Origin: Ypsolopha sequella
Taxonomy: Eukaryota; Arthropoda; Insecta; Lepidoptera; Ypsolophidae
Assembly: GCA_934047225.1 (NCBI GenBank)
Contig: OW203983.1
Coordinates: forward strand, 40,296,310 to 40,360,309
DNA: 64,000 bases
Reading direction: 5' to 3'
Below the pieces are notes generated by a model. It was not told the origin of the DNA, did no database searches, and saw only the letters and a list, made by a program, of their open reading frames with translations. This document shows, in pieces, positions 21,821 through 34,133 of this stretch. Both the position numbers and the translations under genes were made by a program. Positions within the stretch are counted from its first letter, which is position 1. Each line of letters begins with the position of its first letter.

Positions 21821-22905
21821 AAGTCCCTTTCAATAGAATCCGCCAATAATGTAAACAAACCAATTTAAACACGATTACTGCGTAATTACTTACATTTGAA
21901 TATCAATCCTGATCATATTCACATTTCAAGGAACCATACATTGTTCTTAAAATCATTTCGACACTAAATAACTTCTTTATGATAGTTATTTTAATTAAAA
22001 ATAATCGGACGACGAAAATTTCAATAGTTTGTAAAACTGTCATATTAATTTTTTTATCATCGAAGTCTTTTTTGTCTTTGGAAAGTTAGTGTTGTGACTT
22101 CACAAACCTCTCACAAACGCCGCTTTTGTACCAACAAAATGAAAATTTGTAATGGCCGCAAACAGCTGATTTAGAGAGCGGGTTTGGCAATTATTTCATT
22201 TCCTTAGATTTTTTATTCATTGGTGGGTATTGTTCCGAGTTCTGTGCGTTTTTCTGTTTCCTCTAATTATCGACGACTTTGCTTTTTGTATTTTGGTTTT
22301 TGGACATTTTCTTTGCGATTTGCTTGGATTTATTCTTGGAACGACGACTTCTGCGTGAAATCACGGACTTTGTTTTTGCTTACGATTGGATCTCTTTCTC
22401 AAGAAACAAGGTGGTAACAATGTTTATAAACTATTAATTCTTTAAAATCTAATAAAGATGTACACATAATCACTTAGAGATGCTAAGAATAAATCCAAGA
22501 ATAATAATAAAGTGAAAAATTATTACGTGGTGTTTTTAGGTTATAATGAGTGAGCCGTAACATCAGGGTCGAAGACTCCTCCGCCTGCCAAAAAACGAAA
22601 AATTCATCTGACCACAAGGGAAAAAAATTCTAGTGAATATTTATAATTATTTAGAAAAATCCTCTCTTACATACCCATCCAAAATGGAGTTATATAAAAT
22701 TACTTCAGAAATTATGGAGGTGTCTCAGTATGTTGTAAGAGATACCATGAAGCATTATTTAGAAACTCAAAAAATACCACACCAAAATACCACTTTAACA
22801 TCAGTATAGGTACAACCAAATCTTTGGGTACAACACCATAATCATAGAGAACTGTCAAATAATTATCTTGTTTACATTATTGGCGGATTCTATTGAAAGG
22901 GACTT
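21821..22905 (+). mobile_element. TA-flanked Tc1/mariner/IS630-type element nested in the hAT-like MITE
   Basis: Perfect inverted ends of about 38 bp start AAGTCCCTTTCAATAGAATC and end in its inverse. TA lies on both sides (21819-21820, 22906-22907). Removing the insert restores the sequence ATACTACATGTCATGG seen intact just upstream at 21788. It contains an N-terminal transposase remnant. Confidence 0.85.
22546..22809 (+). pseudogene. N-terminal remnant of an IS630/Tc1-type transposase
   Basis: Starts at an ATG and has two early stops. It then reads KKILVNIYNYLEKSSLTYPS and ITSEIMEVSQYVVRDTMKHY, a helix-turn-helix pattern like the DNA-binding part of IS630/Tc1-type transposases. No catalytic domain follows before the right inverted end. 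Confidence 0.5.
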
Positions 22906-22973
22906 TACATGTCATGGTACAAATATGGTACAAATAGTATAATTATACTACAAAATCCAACCCTGCTGCAGCG

Positions 22974-23612
22974 ATAAACTCTGCAACGGGATGCAGAGTT
23001 ATAAACGATCATTTCGCAAGATCGATGCACATCAATGCTCTCTGCATCGTATTCGTATACAAGCCACAAACTTATCTGCTCTGGTGGGGAAGACTGTCAA
23101 ACAATAAATATAGAAGCCCTTTTAGTTTGACCAACCGAAACAGATAAGTTTATAGCTCTGTATGTTATCTGTAATTTTAACAGGTAATAAATTGGTGTAG
23201 ACTCGGTGTAGCACATCTTAAATTGGACTAAACTTAATTTAACCGTTCTGTCCTTGTCTTTTCGATAAAGAAAGAAAAAAACAGGACGCTTTAAATAAGG
23301 TTAGTCCTGAGTCCTGTTAAATCAGTTTTACAGTTTAAAAGTCGTTTTACGTCATATCATTATCACACATCCATCACCGCAACCCGTTGCAGAGTTCATA
23401 GCTGCAGTTGTATCGTGTGCGATAAATGTGACAAATGTTCTTCTTATCAGTTGATGATAAGAAATGTCAAAGTGTTATACCTATTTTCCGGTTTATTATT
23501 GTAATCTTTGATACCACCGTAGAGAGAGTAGATAACATAGATGCCCGATAATCATTGACGTACAAAACTTTATAGAGTACATACTTATAAAATAATACAT
23601 ATGCCGTAATGT
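22974..23612. other. Intergenic DNA with a GACAGGACTAA-family MITE
   Basis: Contains a partly decayed copy of the GACAGGACTAA MITE at about 23205-23345 (CTCGGTGTAGCACATCTTAA, CTTGTCTTTTCGATAAAG, AGGTTAGTCCTG). No gene recognised. Confidence 0.6.
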
Positions 23613-26406
23613 TGGCACCTCAGAATAAGGAATACAAATAGAAACCTGACTAAAATAATACGCGGAGAAAGACAACTATCCTTGATTTTCTTACGACATT
23701 CTAGTGCGTTAGAGAGAGATGGATATGTATTAGTTTTTTCTTAATTAGGTAGGTTGTCACTAGTTCGTTGCTTTGCTAGTGATGTAACAATGTCGATTTT
23801 TGACTACGATAAATAAACCAAATCGAAATGAACCGCGACCAATCTCCTTACCACACATTATATCGTATCAAAGTGTAAAAAAAAGAGAATGCAGGAGGCA
23901 CCGACCTTTCTGGTGACATCCTCTTGCTTTGGAAGGAGGCCAAGAGAATTAATAGCAAAGTGGTCTCTGTCTACCCCAGTGGGACACATGTTATATTGTG
24001 TAAATAAGGAATTAATAAAAGGATATCTTTCGTTTAGCATAATATTTTTTATTAAGTACAAATTACTATATCGTAGGCAGGTAGGTACATAAGTTAAGTC
24101 CAAAATTGTGCTTGTTTCTAGTACAAAAAATGCTGTAGCTTGTATCAGAGATACAACCGTAAACCATTTAAGTGGATACTTTTTAAGTCGCCTCTTAACT
24201 CAATCAAATAGATGTTCGTTGATGTCGCGTCTTTGTTCAATCAAGGAGGAAGGAATTAATCGCAACAATAGAAATCATAATAATCATAGACTTATAGGAT
24301 TCGTAATAATAATATTATGTCAATGATGAGCGATGACAGCGCAATTACTACAGAGGTAATTTAATTTTTTTTTATTTCTATCAAATAAACAACAAATTAT
24401 CTTGAATAAAAACTAATAACAAATAATGAACGATTAAAATACCCAATAACCTGTAATAAGAAATCAAAATATGCGCAGTTCAAGTCAATAAGCATTCCCA
24501 AAATTCATTTCACGATAGAACTACCCTGTCAAAGTACTTTTTTTGTCAACCACTAAGTACGAAAATGTCTTGATCTGCGGAATTTCTTCGTGAAGTCGAT
24601 CACGGCAGTAACGTGAACGAACAGGCCTTTCAGAACGATTTGCGAACATAGAAATATGCACTTTTCTAAACCACAGACATCCATAGGTACTGGTTCTGTT
24701 GCCTAAAATTGAAAAATTATCGAGTTAATATACTATAGAATAGTACAAGCACGTACCTACAAACAAGATTGATAATGCAATTATACATAATTATTTAAAC
24801 GTTACCAATGTGTCTGTATCTGGTAAATATAACGTTGGTAAGGCATCTGCTTTTTAAAGTCTCCATTTTAAATTTTCGTTAGGTCCAAAAGAATCCGACG
24901 TAAAGTGTTTCGAACAAATATGACTGCTTTTTTTAATTGCCCAATTTGGTCAAATTATTCGTCTAAATTCACTTTTTAATTCTTCCCTTTTTGGAAATCT
25001 ATAACAAAAAAATATAGCGATATTTATTCGGCATTGTTTTTCTTTTAACTCGCGCTGCAATGAGGGATTTTCTTTTCTTTTTTTTTACTCTTCCCTAGTC
25101 GCTGGATAGATGGCGCTGAACTTGGTAAGTTACTGCAAGGAACGGAACGTCACATAATTTTTTGATTATTGCACTTGGATGTAATTTTGAGATCGTTCAA
25201 CGAAACGTACATAAAAAAGTAATTAATGTCATTGTCACATCACATCACAATGACATTTTGAAAATAAATAAATGATAACAACAAGGAAAAAGAAAAAGAT
25301 AATTAGCAGTCTTTTTATGAGTTTTCTACGCCAGAAAGAAAATGTCCCAAGAGAAAAAGAAGAGAAGTCTGTGCCTTGTAGATTTGTATAAAAATGGAGG
25401 CATACATCTTTTTCCTAAAGATGAAAGTCGTAAAGCGCAATGAGTACAAGCCATGGTATATTTTAAACCTGGACGGATCATAACAAAGCATTCGCACATA
25501 ATATGCTCAGCACACATGTCATCAACCAACGAGCGTATGTGACGTGACGCAATGTTTTTTTTTTCAATCGTTTTGGCTTTGGCACCTAGCAACGTAGTCA
25601 GTTCAACACCATCTACAGAGTTCTTGGAAACTATGTTTTTTTGATAGATGGATTATCCTTTATGCACGGCTGCCGCGGGAACCAATGTTCGATAGTTTGC
25701 CACACGGACTTTAGTACATCACTATACCAAAAAACATAACCTCTCATAGTCGGCAGAAAATCTATATAAAACATGTAAATATCGGTGTAGAATTGAACAC
25801 GAGTATGATTTATAAGAACTACTATTATTGTTACTGAGTTTTAGGTATGATCCTGCAACTTATTAACATAAAAACTATTAGAACTCACCGATGAAATGAT
25901 ATTGCTTCATTGTTGTTTTCTTTTCTTCCTGTATGCGATTTACAGCCTTCAATCGCACAAGACATTTTATTACAATGTTAAAAAAACAATCAACACAAAC
26001 AATAATAAATCACACTTTCACGAATTTTGAGAGGAAGAGCACAAAAATATTTAATTTCTCTCGGTGAAGCTGTAAACTTTCGCAAAATGCATTAGACATT
26101 GCGATGCCACCAAATTAAGATGTGATGCACGCTACGAACGATATTACAACACAACGATACAATGATGAGATATATTTAATTTGATGGTATTATAATTTTT
26201 AAAATACATCCAAATTACATCCATCTGACATTTGTTTGGTTCAATCTAGTGACACACCAGGAAAAAATATAAAGTAAGTGCGGTTCTTCGTTTCATTCAC
26301 TCTTACACAGGAGTAATTTACGTTAGATGAGTACAATGGCTAATGCCCAGTTCTTATTTTAGCCAGGCTTCTATTTGTATTCCTTATTCTGAGGTTGGCA
26401 CCAACG
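23613..26406 (-). mobile_element. Decayed DNA transposon with THAP-domain remnants
   Basis: GTTGGCACCTCAGAATAAGG, AATACAAATAGAAACCTG at the left is matched in inverse at 26355-26406 (CTTCTATTTGTATTCCTTAT, TCTGAGGTTGGCACCAAC). Between them are degraded coding blocks, including a THAP finger. No intact transposase frame remains and the superfamily is not decided. Confidence 0.65.
24780..25040 (-). pseudogene. THAP zinc finger remnant
   Basis: The minus strand reads FPKREELKSEFRRII, then after a stop PNWAIKKSSHICSKHFTSD, SFGPNENLKW and ADALPTLYLP. This matches the THAP pattern (FPK, C-x-KHF, AVPT box). Stops at two places show decay. The FPK block follows a TATAG acceptor-like site, suggesting an original intron. 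A second, poorer block on the plus strand near 25340-25440 (CLVDLYKNGGIHLFPKDESR) also resembles a THAP start. Confidence 0.55.
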
Positions 26407-28575
26407 ACTTCCACCTTCCAACGAGATGTTTGGATAAAACAAAATTGTGTGTCTATGGATTGGATGAAATTGCTGCTACCAACATAACAGCATAGGTACT
26501 ATTCTATGAAACGCACTCTAGTACGTAAATATCAAGAAGACGTTTTGAAGCAACTATTTATCGGTTCCCCAGAAGAATATTATTTTGATCTATATGGCGG
26601 TGCGCACCGTTTAATAGCACTTGCTATTGGTGTTCTTGCAACGTAAACTCCAGAGGTGCAAAATGGCGTGATATTCAAAAAAGTGCCGACTTTGTGAAAC
26701 GGTTTCAGGTAATAACAGTTTTGTATGAAATGGTTACTGTTTATTTATAGAAATGTGTATAAGCTTAGTCTTCTTTACATGAACGACGTCTGTATTTCTC
26801 TTTTTTATTTCCAGTAAGTATAGATAAAAATCTTTATGTAAAAACGAAGCAATATTCACGATATCCTGACAGCTATTATGATGGTTTTTCATCAAATTTT
26901 ACTTTTTGGGCTGTACCAAGATTAAATGTCGCTAGATAATACTTATGAATATAATAAGCTGTTGACTTCACAATCAGTTTTTGCTTCTTACTTTAAGGTT
27001 GGTCAAACTGTCAAACTGAAGTTACTATTTTTCTGGACTGGGTTTAGTTTGATCCCTCGCTGACCGTCGGCGTTCATGACATCTCTTTTGAATGCGTTGA
27101 ATTTGTGATGAGCGAGCGATCAAACTGAACGCAGCCCGGGAGTTGTTACAAACTCAAATGAGGCCTCTGCTGTAAATACGTACCTATTTTTTTTTTTTCA
27201 ATGCATACATGTGCTCGTAAAGGCCCACTTTTTATACATCAAAACCGAACAAAAAGTCGATTATTTTGCCCTAGGGCTTTATTATGATTTTTTTTTAAAT
27301 TTATTTACAATGGTTGGCTAACCTGTAGACTTCCTGTGTACCATAGATGTTATACTTTTTTTTCCACTGTTTAACGGCTCTGGATACAGTCCTTTTGAGC
27401 CAATTATAATTTAAAGTTCACAAGATTATATTTGTTTTCATTTCCTCACACTATGCATTGAAAAACGTAGTATGATACACGGGCGTAAAAGCAATAAATT
27501 ACTCGGTTACGTTTAAAACACTCGCTATGCTCGTGTTTTAAATCGTTATTACTATATTATATAATTACTATAATGTTATTTTTCGCAGCTTTGTCGTAAA
27601 TACGATAACCCTGTGTTTCAGATTTAATTAGATTATTTTCGATACTTTAAAGTAAAACTAGGAAAAATTGGGATTCCGTACTCAGAAGTTAGCAGTTTGT
27701 CAGGCGCTACCATTTTAGCGCCTTATTTTTGTCGCCTTGATGTTTCTATATCGGTTATTTACCATTAAGTTTGTAGGGTTCCGTACCCGTATTGTGTGGT
27801 TGGTCTTTGAGTATTAAAATTGCATTGGTTAAATGGTCGAAGGTGTTGGTACGACGCGCGAAGCGAAGCAAAGCGTATTAGGTTTACATGTGAATAATTC
27901 GTGGTATACGCAAAAATAATCCTTGTTTAGAAAACCTACCAACAAATCACGTGACTGTAGGCAAAATAGCTGGCTATTGAACGTTTTACGACGAAGCCAC
28001 TAGTGGCATGCATACCCTGCGGTCCGTAATAGAATTACAATGGATCATAAGCCATTCACTTCATACTTTCGTAATCGATTTTAGCGATATAATTCTATTT
28101 CGGAACGCAGGGTTAGACTTACGCCAGATAGTCGTTCATAAACTCACACCGAGTTGAGTTTCCTACCCGGGTCGTAACACTAAACCGTTCAAAAATTAAC
28201 TCGCGTCTCAACACCGACCGTTCAAAAATAACAGAGTTGCTACACTGGTGTCAACTTTTCCAACATCAACTCAAAGCAGGGTTCGCGAGGTTTAGTTACG
28301 TCAAAATGACAGCTATTCAAATAAAAAACGGGATTTGTAAACAAACAAAGAAAATCAGCAGTTATTTGAAAGAAAATCAGCAGTTATTTGTTTTATACAA
28401 ACTGTATATTAACCTCAGACTAAGGAACCCAACTTGGCTCAATCGCTGGTACATAGGTATGTTTTATTTTATGGAAATTGCTATCACTATAAAGTCAATG
28501 CTGACTGATACTGTGAATAAAAAATGTACGTATCTACCTATGTTTTGTTTCGTAGTTGATTGAAGAAATGTTATA
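26407..28575. other. Intergenic DNA with repeats and an orphan coding fragment
   Basis: An unrecognised coding-like fragment lies at about 26507-26710 (KYQEDVLKQLFIGSPEEYYF, then a frame change to WRDIQKSADFVKRF). A palindromic MITE at about 28013-28125 has inverted ends ACCCTGCGGTCCGTAATAGA / TCTATTTCGGAACGCAGGGT. The end of this stretch is the Harbinger 5' flank. No intact gene. Confidence 0.45.
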
Positions 28576-30013
28576 ATGGAAGCCTCACCTTCACACATAC
28601 GACGAAGACGTGCAACTATAATAGCGGCCATTATAATGCTAATACAGCAATATATGCAATTAGTGACACATACTATAACCTTGTAAGTATTATCGCAGAG
28701 AAATAATATATTGTGCCCTCTTGTCGAGACTAACCCTACTATAAAGTATATTCTAACTATATTGGCCCAATGTTATGTAAATGCTTTATAATTTGGTGCT
28801 TGAGCCTATGGGTTAAACAGCTCTGTGTATGAGGACTCAAGCAAAGTCATGTCTATTATATCACTTGTATGCATATGTTATTATGATATTTTATGTAAGT
28901 AATTTATTTATCTGTTGCAGGTTAGGACAGAATAACAACCAGCAAACACAAAACCGTCATCGACGAAATAGGACTGCACGCTTAACTCTTTTCTGCATGG
29001 ACAATATAACAAATTTAAACAGCATACAGTTTCAGTCTCATTTCAGAATGACAACTAATGCCTTTCACCATTTAGAAAATGTTATTTCACCACAATTGCA
29101 AAATTTTAGTGTTGGCCGTAGCATGATATCCCCTCAAAAACAAATGTTATGCACAATTTGGCTTTTAGCCACACCTGACTCGTACAGGTCTGTTGCAGAT
29201 CGATTCAATATTGAAAAATCAACACTGTACTATTGTGCATTAAGGGTAGTAAAGACGTTATGCAGAATTTCTAAAACAGTTGTTAAATGGCCTAGATCTG
29301 TTGAAATTATGGAGACAAAACAAAAATTTAAAAGAAGTTTCAAATTCCCTGATATTGTTGGTGCAGTAGATGGGAGTTACATTTTCATCAACAGGCCAAA
29401 GGAAAACGGTAGAGACTACAATACTAGAAAATGCCGATATGCTATTGTTTTACAAGCAATATGTGACTTTAGTTTGAAGTTTATAGATTGCTTTGCTGGC
29501 TATCCTGGTGCTGTAGGTAATTTTAGAATTTTCCGGAACAGCGATATCTACAAAGAAATTATTGATGATGAATTAAAATATTTTCCAAATAATGAGCACA
29601 TTTTGGGAGACAAGGCATATCCACTTAAAAATTGGTGCATTACACCATATAAGGATAATGGACAACTGACAGAAGAGCGACGTCGTTTTAACACAGTCCA
29701 TGCCAAATGTAGATCTGTGATTGAAAGAGCATTTGGACTTCTAAAGGGACGGTTTCGCCGAATGAAACACATGGAAGTTATAAGAGTCGATCTAGTTCCC
29801 TTTTATATTCTAGCAGCTTGTGTTTTACACAATATTTGTTTAGATATAGGAGGTGAAGATGTTGAGAGATATATACAGGATAATTTAGTGGAAGAAAACA
29901 TTCGAGAAAATGATGAAAATAATGTTAATTATGATGATAATTCTGGAACCTTAAAGAGAGAATATCTGTGTTCGATTATAAATGAACAGTTAAGACTACA
30001 ACCACCTACATGA
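28576..30013 (+). CDS. PIF/Harbinger transposase (HARBI1-like nuclease)
   Basis: Two coding exons, 28576-28682 and 28921-30013, GT-AG intron, frame kept, 399 aa. The N-terminus is basic (SHIRRRRATIIAA). The middle has a helix-turn-helix-like stretch (SYRSVADRFNIEKSTLYYC). The DDE nuclease core follows: Asp186 in VGAVDGSYIF, Asp266 in ILGDKAYPLK, Glu304 in VIERAFGLLKGRFRRM. The end has LAACVLHNICLD and an acidic tail. All catalytic residues are present and the frame is open. It lies 1.8 kb from a convergent Myb-like gene, the usual two-gene Harbinger layout. It could be a young transposon or a host-retained pair; the sequence alone does not decide. Confidence 0.92.
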
Positions 30014-31788
30014 GCTGGACAGACTACATCTTCAGAAATCTAAAACATGTAACATTTTAATATAAATAAGGTAATAAGAGAGGTAGGCAGCAACTACAGA
30101 TTTCCGTCTGCCACGATACTGACCACCTCTACCACATCCATCAATCTAGTCATATAAGCTCTTCTACCCCAGGTACTTTTGACATTGCCCTTCTTCAATA
30201 TGTTGCCAATTTGGTCAGCATACGTCGTCATTCTGGGGCGGCCTGGTCAAGCTCTACCATTAACTTGCACACCATAAATTTCTTTCGTCACTTTACTTTC
30301 ATTAATTCTCTTTACATGTCCAATAAATCTTTACCTTCCATATCAAAACAAATATCCCATATTAAGGTAGCATTCCTAAATGCCAGGGTAAAAGTAAAAA
30401 TTAACTCATCACCTGTTCCACGACCCGAGTGAAAACAAACAGCTCGAAGTCCTTCAATAAACCTCGTCAGATTGTAAAATTCACTTTAACAGTAAAATTT
30501 TACATTTACCTAGGCGTTTAGGAACGCAACCTAAAATAAGAACTTTCTTCTGTCGGTTGTCCATTATCCTTATATATGGTGTAGGTAACGCACCAATTTT
30601 TAAGAGGATATGCTTTGTCTCATAAAATATGTTCAATATTTGGTAAATACATTATTCATTTTGTAGTTTCTGTGAGAAACTTTCTCATTCAGTAAGGAAA
30701 AGTGTAAGTACACTTTTATTTTAGCGCATTACGTGTTATGTATGCCACATTTTTCAGTACAATCATTTGATTGTTTGTATAGTTTAAGAAATTATCATTA
30801 GTATAGATAGGCATTGTATTGTACTCGTAGACATGGATATTTTCTTGTCATTTCAAAAATAAAATTATGTTAATAAAAGTAAAATACAATTTTTCATAAA
30901 AATGTTTTTATTATGTGCATAACCCAACAATCAACAAATGTAACATGAGTAATGCCTATTTGAGTAATGCCATTACCTGAGTAATGCTATTAAACACTTC
31001 ACTATTTGACCAAAGTATTAAAGCTGAGTCTAAATGAAAAAATGAATGATTTTCAAATCATTAACAATCAAGGATTTAAAGATATTAAGTACCTATCACA
31101 TTACCTTCTAAGCTTTCTTATTAACCAATGAGCAATAAAAATTAAAATCACAGAATAATTGCTCAAAATGCAAGACTCATCGCAACTCTATATCAGTCAA
31201 GATCTAGATATAAAATACACAGTTTACACATGAAAAATAAAGTTACTATTAAGTACCTATCAAATTACCTTTAAATCGTTCTTAAGGGGCTCCATAATGC
31301 TAAACATCAGTTTTGCATTGGATTCAGTTCTGTCAACTTAGATGGTAAATATTAGAAAAAAATATACTTAGCGTGTATTTGTCTTGACTCAAGACAATCA
31401 TTAATTACACTTTATAAATAAACATACTTTCGATCTTCTTTTAATTATATTACTTTTAAAAAAGCATGAATTTCACGAAAAAAGCGATTCAGTTTCCATA
31501 TTTCAAAACCGATTGAAACGAAACCATGCGTGTGCGGCATCTGATTAAAGCAGGATAGATGGTTAAAAAACAAAAATGTTAGAGCAGAACTGAATTTTAG
31601 CATAGTGCAGCCCCTTAAAAACGAATGTACATTAAAATTAAAATCACAGTAAAATAATTGCCATTAATTCAAAAAACTTAGCTACATTAGCTTTACAAAT
31701 AATCAAATAAATAATTATAAAAATTGTATATATTATGTATAAATCAGTCTTACAATAATAAAATCAAAATCACAGTAGTTTTTTAGGT
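30014..31788. other. Spacer between the two convergent Harbinger genes
   Basis: AT-rich with no gene. A TTAA-flanked MITE lies at 31286-31614. A short direct repeat (TTAAGTACCTATCA with ATTACCTT) appears at about 31086 and 31251, and ATTAAAATCACAG at about 31141 and 31634. Confidence 0.6.
31286..31614. repeat. TTAA-flanked MITE inside the Harbinger element
   Basis: Tips GGGGCTCCATAATGCTAAA and TTTAGCATAGTGCAGCCCC are inverted. TTAA lies on each side (31282-31285, 31615-31618). TTAA target duplication points to piggyBac-type mobilisation. Confidence 0.75.
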
Positions 31789-33677
31789 TTACAGTTTTTC
31801 AATAAGTTTGTCCAGTTTGGCACTAAACACATCAGTTACATCTTTTAACACCTTGACCATTTCTTTGTGTCTTCTCTCCTGATCATCTCTGTCATTAATT
31901 TTCCGTTTACGGCTATTATTCTGGACATTTGGTTCTTGATTTTCATTATGAACCTCCGTAGCTACATTGGGATCCCTCATCGAGGATGCAATTTGTGGAG
32001 GGCTTATTTGAGCGGAGGTGGACAAAATTTCATCAATTTCATTGAAATATTTAAAATTTGTAGGAGGTTTCCCACTGCTTCTTGGGCCCATATTATCTTT
32101 TGCCTCTACATATTTTCTTCTTAAATTCTTCCACTTGTCCATAGTTTGGCGTATTGTGGGGCTACCAAAACCATTTTCTTCCAACTTTTTTGATATGTCT
32201 CTCCATATGATGTCATTGCGCACAGTAGTGTTATTAAATCTTTCTCTGTGTTGTTCGTATAGTGAAATTAAATTTAAAGTTGCACTATGTGACCAATGTA
32301 ATGGAGCTAAAATTAAAAAAGGGTTTTAGTTGCAAAAAATCTCTAATCAAGGCTAATAAACAACAACTTATAAAAAGACAAACTCAATATAATGCTTTAT
32401 ACACATTGATTTGCTACCAAAATGGACTTCAGGTCCGGTCTCAAAAGTGTCTGAACAAAAAAGTGTCAAAAGCATAGAAAACTTAAAAAAAGTTTGTCAA
32501 TCGCAAGTTAATCAAAATTAAGCCATGCAGCAATGACAATTCAAATTAAAATGTTTTGTTTCTTAATATTTTGACATTTCACTGAGGACACTTTTTTCGT
32601 AAACTTTGTACTAAGCCCGAAGTCCATATGGTTTTTATGTCTATGTTTATACATAACTAAATTTACCTTTACTTGATTCCTGACTCCCACTTGGACCATC
32701 ATCTAACTGGTTAATTTCTTCAATATGCTCAACTGCTGATGTATAGGACATTGCTCTGCAACAGAAAATTTAAGTAGGTATGATATTTGTTAGTTTCAAT
32801 GCAAACATTACTTGAAATAATACTTTTAGTATGTTATCTTTTTCAAATAAACATCAAAATGATAGCATAACTCAATTAGGTTGCTGATGCCTTGTGGTAC
32901 TCAATATCTTGACTAGTATTTATAACACATTTTACACCACTATCAAGAACAAGCTGTAGTCTAATGTTTTGTGGTACTGGAACTGAATTTCGAATGCGTC
33001 TCTCTTTGTGTTATTTTTGCTGATTTTGGTTGTGAACCCCTGAATGTGCATTTACAAAATTTATAGCTGCTTGTGACGGGGACTTTAGGATCATGAAATT
33101 TGGACTCAAAGTTCCAGGTATCCTACAGTATTGGGAGAAACAGGGTGTACGCCGGAGCTTCTGCTAGTTTTAATTAAAACTTACAATGATGGAATTTCCA
33201 CGTTTAGGTCCTGACTTAGTAATTGGTGATTCCAGTCGTCAGAGTCTTTTAAGAGACCTGCTTCCCAAATCTGCTTCAGGTAATTACGGGCATTTGAACA
33301 TCCTTCATCTGAAAATAAGTACATTAACTTTCATATTGAAAATATAGTTGAAACCGAAAATTGGATAAGGGGTAGGTAAGGGTACCGAAGAAAAGTAGGT
33401 GCGATTACAAAAGGCCAGGCTGTTAAAGTGTGAACTCTTTTCTGCCCCGTTTTCGTACATCAAACAAAAAAAAATCGTGCGTTCTAAGTTCTAAGTGTTA
33501 TTTAACCATAGCCACGTCTGTTTGTGGCAGTAATACATACAAAAGTTGAGAAATACACCAAAAAGTTTCAGTTTAAAATATCTTACCTCCGAGTAAAAAG
33601 TTACGCAGATCCTCTTCATCAACAGTCATTTCAATGAGCGTGCCGTTACTAAATGTTACTTTTACTGTTTCCATCAT
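31789..33677 (-). CDS. Myb/SANT-like DNA-binding partner of Harbinger transposase
   Basis: Four coding exons (minus strand order): 33587-33677, 33185-33308, 32667-32755, 31789-32306. All have GT-AG introns and frame is kept, 273 aa. It starts MMETVKVTFSNGTLIEMTVD. The Myb/SANT-like domain begins in the last exon: HWSHSATLNLISLYEQHRER, then IIWRDISKKLEENGF and MDKWKNLRRKYVE, the tri-helix pattern with conserved Trp. A basic patch (SRKRKIN) and a C-terminal coiled coil (EMVKVLKDVTDVFSAKLDKL) follow. Harbinger elements use such a protein to bring the transposase to the nucleus and the element ends. Convergent with the transposase gene. Confidence 0.88.
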
Positions 33678-34133
33678 TGTTCCAGGTAAATATAATTAGG
33701 AAAAACGAGCACAATACACTGAATTCAGAATCTTCTAAGGCACAATAATATTTATGAACTTATAGTTTGTTGAGCATTTCTCAAATGTCAGAATTGAGAA
33801 TTGTCAGATTGACGTTCGAAATGTAGTGACACCAAAGCCGTTCAAAAACACAGTGTTGCAACCCCAGTGTTCCTACCCAGCCTAGGGTCCTTTAATGAAC
33901 GCACTTCAGTATAGTCTATGGTGGCATGGCACCATGGCAGGTGCTTCCAGTAAAATATTTTGAACGCGTCCTTAATTACCCGCTTTTTCTTTGATAGAAA
34001 CGATAGAAAATTTGAACAAGTTTTAACCAGTCTGCAGATAAATATTGAATTCCGAACAAGCAGCAAATGCAAGCTTTAAATGAAACAAAAGTCCATCTAC
34101 ACTTGTGTCTAGTTACATCTACGACAACTTAGA
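33678..34133. other. Spacer between the Myb-like gene and telomerase
   Basis: Divergent upstream regions. GCCGTTCAAAAACACAGTGT at about 33838 resembles ACCGTTCAAAAATAACAGAG at about 28208 on the far side of the Harbinger pair, so an element end probably lies near 33.8-33.9 kb. If so, telomerase has only about 250 bp of its own upstream DNA. Confidence 0.4.

Larger units (their letters stand above)
21430..22965 (-). mobile_element. hAT-like MITE, second copy, carrying a nested element
   Basis: Reverse-orientation relative of 13712-14052: starts CAGGGTTGGATTCAGACCCT and ends CAAAATCCAACCCTG. It is flanked by CTGCAGCG at 21422-21429 and 22966-22973, an exact 8-bp target duplication. The middle is interrupted by a TA-flanked element at 21821-22905. 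Confidence 0.85.

Noticed and set aside
28208..33870. CCGTTCAAAAA-CACAG-like sequences on both sides of the Harbinger pair as terminal inverted repeats
   Set aside because: They are in direct rather than inverted orientation, so they do not define TIRs with confidence.
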